From assembly GCA_963930775.1 (NCBI GenBank), contig OZ005699.1, positions 4,981,501-5,045,500 of the forward strand: a DNA stretch of 64,000 nucleotides, given 5' to 3'. The notes below the pieces were generated by a model. The model ran no database searches. It worked only from the letters and a program-made list of their open reading frames with translations, and had not been told where the DNA came from. Positions 48,901 through 57,900 of the stretch are shown here, in pieces (the first letter of the stretch is position 1; every line of letters starts with the position of its first letter). The translations under genes and the position numbers were made by a program. The stretch is from Cliona cf. orientalis (lineage: Eukaryota > Porifera > Demospongiae > Clionaida > Clionaidae).

Positions 48901-51900
48901 TGGGCTATTAGGGGGATGGCACTGTACAGATTCATGCTAATTGCATATTTGCAAACACTTGACCACACCCACTTCAGTATCTCACGAAAGCAGATGACTC
49001 TTTCATTAGAAATCAGTGAAATTGCTATTATCAGGAGTGAGCTGATGTATAGTTATTTTGCATAATTCATTGAAATAGCTATTATCAGCAGTGAGCTGAT
49101 AATTATTTTACCTAATTCTAGAGAACTACATATAACTGGGCTTGGAGGGAGGGGGATGTGCCCTGTATTCCCTAATCCTGGATCTGCCTCTGTACATTAT
49201 GTAATAGCAATCTCTTAATTATAAGGGGGACGCAACCATACTTCTAGCTCCCTTGATTTCCTGTTACTGAGTACACACTGTAACAAGCATGCACATATCA
49301 CCAGTATCACTGTATAGCAGGTAATGTATTTTGTGTATCTAACCAGAATACTGTAATAGATGGTACTCTTTACATGAGAATAAGCCCTTGATGAAAGAGA
49401 GTTCTTGACTAGGGGTGATCACATCTAGATACCTAGATACCATGATAGTATTCTTGTTTTGCAGTCTGGTTGAGCCTATTATGTACTTCAAACATGAGGC
49501 AGCCACTAAGAATCTAAGAGACTGGATAAGGATTGCCATACATAACACAATAGTAGTACAGTACACTATGGTATCTCCCATAATACTGTTTCAGAAAAAG
49601 TGCTTCAGCGTGGATGATCTACCTTTTCATGTTCAACAGGGCTTAAGAAAAGGAAGATGTGTTGAACGTGGTAAATAATATTATATTATTATAATATTGT
49701 ATAATATGTTCCATCTATCACACTATCTGCATGTAATTACCACCAAGTGTACAATCCAAAAAGCTACATACAATATTGTGACCATGCAGTACTGGCAGAA
49801 TTCTTAGAAAAAAAATCACTTCTCAGTTTATGGTATAACTTTACCCTGCATTTATGTTCCCAAAAGGCAAATGTAGGGTATTATCAGGAGTAGATTAGAT
49901 AGGAGTGTTGAGTAGATAATATGCGAGTAAATGATCTGAGGTCATGTAGGTGAGTAGAGCAGGTGTGTCCCACCCGTAGTACCAGCTGCAGTATAGTTGT
50001 ACAGCTGGAGTCTGGGTTTACGTAACACCCATTTAAAGTACAGGATGTTGATAGTACATGGCAGCCTTGATTACAATTAATTTTGTCTATGTCATCCTAC
50101 CGGAACGCTATTACTACTATGTTAGTGAAATCAAGTCCTGATAATTAATTAATAGTAATAATATAATGTTATCTCTTCTTAATAGTATTGCACTGCTAAG
50201 CATTACAGTGCGTGGGTGTGAGTGTGAGGATCAGCTAATTCAATTAGCAAATCGTGAGGGGGCGTGGCCGAGGCCATACAAGTGTTTTTGGTCAGTGGTG
50301 GGCGTGTCCAGAAGAGCCAGGGATCATGCATGCACATGTAATTAGTGACCGGAAGTGGCCTCCGAAAAAAAGACTGGTACCGTATAGCGGGAAACTTTCG
50401 AGGGAGAAAACTTTCGCAAGTTGGTGAAATATAAGATTTCACAGAGAAAACTTTCGTGGATCTATGTTTCTGCATGGGTGTGACTATAAACTGAGCATGA
50501 CCACCTATGGCCACACCCACAGTTATCAGCTGGAAGCTTCGAAGCAAGCAAGTACTATTATAAACAAGATCGTAATAGTCTGCCTGATGAGCACCTACAC
50601 TGTAGAGACCATCGTTTGTGGCTACCATGTCTACCGGAGTAAAGTGTTCATACGGTCCACGCTTGGAATTCTTTTCAGGCTTTGTCTAGAACTTGTTTCA
50701 CCTCTTTGTTAGTGGCAGCAAGGGGTGGTCTCTCCTATACCCATTGTGATTAGATCTGCGACCGGGGTCACAATTTGTGACCGCCAAAATTCGGCTGTGA
50801 CCTCGTGACCGTGCTTAAAATTCGGCTGTGACCTAGTGACCACGCTTAAAATCGTCGGCTATTAGCACTAGCTAGCTATAGTATAGCATAGTATAGTATA
50901 GTAGTAGCCGCGCGGGCCGCGCGCGCTCACGTGAACATAATTATTAAATGATATTAGAAACGTAGCTAGCTAGCTGTAGAATGTCGAACCAGAACATGTC
51001 ATGTGGATATGGAACGTTTAAAGGGCGAGTATATGTGACCAGCTCTGAGAAAAGGGACCATTTGGAATTCGTGTTTGTTGTATATATGTAGCTCGTAATA
51101 GTGTGTAGGGAATAATAATAAGCTGTATCCGCTGTATGTTGGGGTCAATACCCTGATACAAGTATATTTACTATACTACATTAATTTTGTAGAAAGCAAG
51201 TTGGTCATTGTCATGATAAAATTGGTCGTGTTTCATACTCAGTCTACTACTGCGAACGGTCCCTTTTCTCATAGCAGGTCACATATCATCTCTGAATATG
51301 TACCTACGTATTATTTAGCTAGTATTTGACATGTCTGACAACCTCGTCCATGTTTGTGCTCTGTGACTGCGGAATAGCAATTTTAGCGCCGTGACCTGGT
51401 GACCACTTACGAAAAACCTCGGTGACCCAGTGACTACCCCGTGACCCCGGTCGCAGATCTGACCACACTGGGTATAGGAGAGACCACCCCTTGGGCAGCA
51501 ATACTGGAACTGGAAGGACAGCGTAACGGTAGATAGATGCCCTTCAGGCTTTGGTAGCATGGAGCTCGGCTGAAAGTACTTCAACAGGGACATCGCACTT
51601 AGCTAGCGGTGTAGCCACCTCAATATATATGACACGCGATGTATGCCACACCTCTTTAGGTATGCCACGCCCCAAATTTCGCGGAGAAAACTTTTGCTGA
51701 TGGTCAAAAATCTGCGAGAGTTTTCCACTATACGTGGTAATTGCCCACATCAAAGCAAGAAGCATTTTTAACCATTAACCATGCACAAGTAGAAAAAAAA
51801 AAAAGATTTCCGTTATTGGAACTTTGGGACAGTAACTTTTACATGGGCATGCAGAAATAACGAACTTTGATCAAGAGCTTTTTTGATTCACAATTTAGAA

Positions 51901-54900
51901 TTAAAGTTACGCCTCTTGAGTGTTAATATATTATAGGGAAGCCATGTATTTGCAGCCCTGGTGTACATTATTTAGGATTATGTGTGTTCTTTTTGAGAAA
52001 TGCTCCCTGCTAGCATTGTATGGCTCTCTACTCTGCAATCTGGGTGTACTATGGAAGTTTCCAGACATTTTTTTCTGCTTAGTGTGTCGGCTTGCTTGGA
52101 AAACAAAGCTAATTAGGCAAGTAATGGACATGCTCCAGGCAGTGTGCATAAATTAATGTTTTATTGCCTCCAGTTGGGCATGGCTTCGTATGTAGGCCAA
52201 TGCTTAATTGGCCATATCCATTGGGCCATGGAGCGTACAATTGGGCTGTGGCGATAGGTGGGTGTGTCCCGGATTATTGAACCCCACGGACACGTGCATG
52301 GGGCATGGCAGGAGGTCAAAGATGAGACCATGCCAGTTAGTGAGGGATTTCGTTATGTATAGAGATCCTACGAGAACTTGGAAGAATTTTGAGAAGTGAA
52401 AAAAAATAAGAGTATAAAGCAAGATTTGAATCCGCTACACTCTGTTTGGCACACAAGCCCCTCCCATCCATACTGCATATAATATTACCGTAGTATCCCG
52501 GGTAAGCGCCCATGGGTGCTTAAACATAATTAACTCACGATTTTGGCCCACATTGGCGATATTATTTCCATGTTTGTATAAGCTGTTACAATGACCCCAT
52601 GAAATGTGCTACGTGGGTGTTTGCCCGGGATACTACGGTATTATATATACATTATACACACATGTGATTGTGTCACAACCGTGTGCCAATAATCTAATTA
52701 GGATCTCTGTACGTAACGATTTCCATTTTTTGGGCCCACTTTTGACTAGTCTTGTGCCCAGCCCCTCCCTAGCTACACAAAAGGGAGAAAGGGTCATGGT
52801 GAAAAGGGTTGCACTACCGTGTCCCCACGTTGAAAATCGTACCTGGCCAATCAGATTGCAGTAGCGTAGTCACATGACTATTGGAATGTAAATATCTGTT
52901 GCATGCATGCGTACGTGCGCCCGACCGATAGCTATGCGCGCGCAAGGTATGGTTTATTTCTTATTTAATGCACACCAAAACAACAATTATATTGCATTCT
53001 GGACGGACACGGTAGTGCGACCTTTTTCACCAGACCCTTTCTCCCTTTTTGCATAGGAGGGGCTGGGCATGAGACTAACTTTTGACATAGACTTTCGCAG
53101 ATCGATTCCAGGATTAAAGGTCACGGAGAGTGAGTTTAATTTGCTAATGCAAGTGAGCCTGCAGCATAAACTTTGACCTTGCATGACTATAAAGCAATTT
53201 TAAACTGTTTAATTTTGGTACCTCTGATTGAGCAGCAAGAAAGGATTTAACTTGTGATGATCAGTCGGGCCACAAATATATGCAATCAGTGAGGCCTTTT
53301 GCCCGTGCAATTTGCATAAAGGTTATGTGAACTATCGGCTAAATACTTCTATAAATGAACACCATTGGTGCTAATTAAACCCTTGGCACTGTGAGATTTA
53401 TTGCAGTAGTGACTAGTCTACATGTTGCAAATTTGCAAGCTAGGCCTGCAGCACTATTGCTGTTAGCAGTGTTGTAGAGAGTAACTATAACCACAAGAAT
53501 GCATTACTGATTGCACAGTATTACGTAATATTACCACGTGCATGCCAGATCAGCAGATCTAGTACAAAGTAAAGCCAAGAAGCGTAGTTGATAGCCTACT
53601 GTGAGTCAGTCGAGTTACAAGAACTATCACTTGAGCTACACACTAATCTTCTTGAAATGAAGCGGCTACTGTATCTTTCATCGAGTGCTCAGAGAGTTCG
53701 ACAAGAAGCAAAGAAGGCCGTGGTGGTCAGAAAATGTCACCAGAACTTTTGAACAAAGCATTTTCAACAAAATCTACACAATGAATATATTGTATCTACA
53801 ACGAAAAGCCTATTGGCACCTCGTTTTCAACGTATAAAACAGGTATGTAGCAGCTAGGTATGTAGCAGCTAGCGCGGTAACAGACACACACACTCACTCA
53901 CTCACACACAGAACGACTACCGTAACCCTCGCGCATGCGCTGAGGGTTAATTAAGTCCAATTACCCCCCCCCCAAACTTAGGACCAAACCTTTAATTATT
54001 TTGGAAAAGCAGCCATTTCGTGATAAGTCTAGTCGAGGTCATACAGCCCCCCCCCCCCCCCCCCCCCCCCCCCCGTGTTGCACTGGCGTCAGCAAAGGGT
54101 TAAATACATGGATTTAATCTTTGACCCTGAAGTTCGTGAATAGTCTAATTGAAAGTGGGCGCGCAAAAAATTCACCTATAATGTTGTTGGTCCCAATGGT
54201 ATCTACTGTAAATCTTTATTTGCTATATTACATTTTATGCATAGCCTAATACCGTATAGCCGGAAATATTGGCAGGAATTAAATTTGGCGGTTGAGCCCC
54301 AAATTGCTATTACAAGAATATTGGCGGATTTAAATTTGGTGGTTCAGTATGGGATTGCCGTACATATATATGTGAGTAGGAAAAATGGCGGATTTTAATT
54401 TGGCGGTTGTAATATTTATAGACCACCAAACCGCCAAATTTAATTCCCTGCCAAATTTTCCGGCTATACGGTAGCATGGTTTTGAAATTGTGGCACAAAA
54501 AGCACTGTCATTGCTAAAAGCAAATACTGCTGGACTTTAAGGTACGTAGCATCAAAGTTTGTGGGCGTGAGGTGGGGGATTCAACACCTAAACCACATCA
54601 AAATCATAAGTGGTGTGCATGTTGTATGACCACATGCAAGTGCATATGTCTCAGGGTGTGGCTGCTATAGGAGGATTCCACGTAAATGTGTGAAGGAATT
54701 TTAATGATATGCAAATGATATTCAGCACCCTTTCAGAAAGTTCCGGCCAGGTTCTTGTCACGCCCATTGGTGGGAATCGAACGTATTGCGCCCTATGGGA
54801 ATAGCGTGCATTTTGGAGGCTGCATAGCTAGAGGTTTAGGGTAGGTACTGAAAAACGGCGCTAGCTCTAGGGTACCGTACACTATGTAGCTGAGGCACTT

Positions 54901-57900
54901 TTTCAAGAGAGCAACTATTCACTTGGCTAGCACGATTAATGCATGCTATTCCCATAGAGCGTAATACATTCGATTCCCACCAACAGGCGTGACAGGAACC
55001 TGGCCGGAACCAAGGGTGCTAATATCATTTTCATCTCATCAAAATTCCTTCACATGTTTGCGTGGAATCCTACTATAGCCGGAAGTGTTCGTTTAATGTT
55101 CTCAATGGACTGAACGCTGAGCCGGAAGAGAGGGGCCAGGCCACGCCCAAAACAGCCACCACCCTGTGCCTCAAGGACCACCATTTTCAATCAACTGTTG
55201 ACTGGCCACTGGATGCCCACAATTAATCGCAGTTAAAACACAGCTTCCTCAACAAACACTTCAAGGCTGTTCTGTCACACCGCCACACAAGAGCTCACCT
55301 CATTTTCTGTATGGGTGGATTAATGCCACCTCACCGCAACATACCACATCCACTTCAAGCCATTGTCACATCTAGTCCTGTTTTACGGTCCTCTTGATCG
55401 TACCGGCGTACAATACCTCATTAACGGATATTGTTATGTACAGAGATCCTACGAGAACTTAGAAAAATTCGAAAAGTGAAAGACTTGAACCCGCTACATT
55501 CCGTTCTGCACACAAGAGCCCCAACCACTACACCACTCACTGCTGCCAATCATTATTTTACCCCTTTCATAGACAAGCCCTAGAGACTAACCCTGCTACC
55601 ATTGGCAACCCATCCCCACACCCCCAGCCCTCCCATCCATACCAAGTATATTATACGTTATACACGCGCGTGATTGCGTCATATATGTGTAACCACATGC
55701 CAATATTCTAATTAGGATTTCCAATTTCGAAAACATTCGCCTGCTGTAGCAAGTGGTTGATCACGCCCCTCCTATAATTGCAACCAGCTATGATAAAATA
55801 CGACTGTGGACGACGAAAAGACCATATTGATGAAAGTTCTCGACTGACAGCTCCTAAGCAAGAATTGGAGACATATTTAGGCTTTATTGTAGCTATTGGT
55901 TGCTGAAACTGACAGATTTTAATGGTGGGTGTGGCTATATATAGCTAACTGGCCATTATACGAGGTCGTCCATAGATTTATGCTATTGCACAGGCTCAAA
56001 TGGAACCAAAGTAAGCGAAATCGTGTACAGAGATCCTAATTAGATTATTGGCGCGTGGTTATGATGCAATCATGCACGTGTACAATGTATAACAATATAC
56101 ACGGTATGGATGGGAGGTGCTGGGTTACCAATGGTATAGCAGGGTTAGTTGGATAAAACAATGATGGGATAAAACAATGATTGGCAACAGTGACAACAGC
56201 AGTGTAGTGGTTGGGACTCTGTGTATGGAACAGAATGTAGCGGGTTCTAATCTCGCTTTAATTTAGGATCTCTGGACATAACGAGATCCCAAAGTAAGTG
56301 TCCTTTACTTGGAAGAGCAGGGTGTCCACTGTTGAGGGGGTTTAAAGTCTATGGAAATACAATCTGGACATTCAGAATTGTCTGTTATATTGCAGGCGGT
56401 GGGATTCCACTGTACTGATGCTGTTTTCTATTAATAGCATTTTGCCAATCTAGTGTGCTATTTTACTATTGAAAACAGCAAGTCGGCAGCATAAAAATCA
56501 ATGGCAAAAACAGCATACCAGAATGTGTATCGCTGAAGAAGTCTCACTGAGTGGAAACTATCAATACCTTAACCGTGTAAATTGCTATTGCTGCCAGTTT
56601 GTATAATGCCAAAAAATTAAGCGTCCAGAATTGCTACTAAAGTGTGAGATATTGATCCCTTTGGGTGTAGTGCAATATTGATTACCTTTAAGGTGTGCAC
56701 ATCGAGGTAATAGAATATGAAATATAATACCGTAAATGAAATTTGTTGCATTAAAGTCATGCGGTTGATTATCACTTTGATCAAATTAAAATTGATGTCA
56801 TCAAAATCATGTGAATTTCAACCTTGAAATACTTGCACAGAGTAACAAATTGGTCACTAATTTCACTGATTTTTTTCAGGATTGGATACATTTATTGCTT
56901 CTGTACTATCAGTTTCATAGGCTTCAACTGTCCCTGAATCTCTGGGACAGTCCCAGATTTTTAGCAACTGTCCCATGTCCAGAAGGCTCTACTATAATTG
57001 TATTATTGGTCCCAGAAGAGGTCCAGACACTGGCATAAACACTGTAGTAGTAGTGCAACTAATCACTTACTGGTGGTAAATGAACAAGCTGCTTGTGATA
57101 GTGCCTTACAAAACTTTGGTTTTTGCAGTAGCAACACTACAGGAAGTTTACTAGGCTTGCAAATTCATGCTCTAGAAAGTACAGTGCAACCAAGCAAGAG
57201 AGCAAAACTTTTCAAAACCATATTAATTTTTTGGGCTAAAAACTACACAGACAAACCTACTTGGTATCAAAATGGCCACAACAATCATTTTTATTGTGTT
57301 TTACAAAATTGCAAATTTCCCATATTATATAGCTAATACAGAAGCCACATAATATTATGTGCGGGCCAGTTTTTATACATTTTTCACTGATTTTAGATAG
57401 AAGTGGCCATATCTCGGAAGTGGTAAGGAGTTAAGGCTTCCTATTTGGGATTTAGTAACTTTATTACAAGTGTTATCAGCCCACCAAGTGGAATTTCTTA
57501 ACTAGAACTAAATAGGAAAATATGTGCCTAACATATTTGGCGCTCCGAAAGGGATTTACAGATAACATCTGGTTAGCAATGCACTGCACAGCTTCTACAC
57601 CCATGTCAAATTAACTTCATATGGATGTGCATGACTGGGTAGAGCACACACTCTTAATCGAAAATAATACTCATTTAATGTGCCTAACATATTTTGGAGA
57701 GCCATGTTATCTTATGAAGCCATAAAAATGGAAGTAATCATGGTTGCATCCCATAACTCTCAAGTCTATGTAGAGTTTATGTTGAAGAAGATTGGTACCA
57801 AATTTCAAACTCTTGTCTATAATAGATTTTATTTTTATGAGCCAAAATAGGCTCCAATTCTGAAATAAAAAAGTTTTGCTCTCTTGCTTGGTTGCACTGG

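Noticed and set aside
49415-49593. Upstream extension of TAMM41 exon 6 ([20 protein letters not shown])
   Set aside because: No similarity to Tam41, and including it would insert about 45 unmatched residues; the TTTCAG acceptor at 49,594 keeps phase and alignment.
57000-57336. 112-codon open frame in TAMM41 intron 6
   Set aside because: Overlaps the end of a TIR element and shows no recognisable domain.
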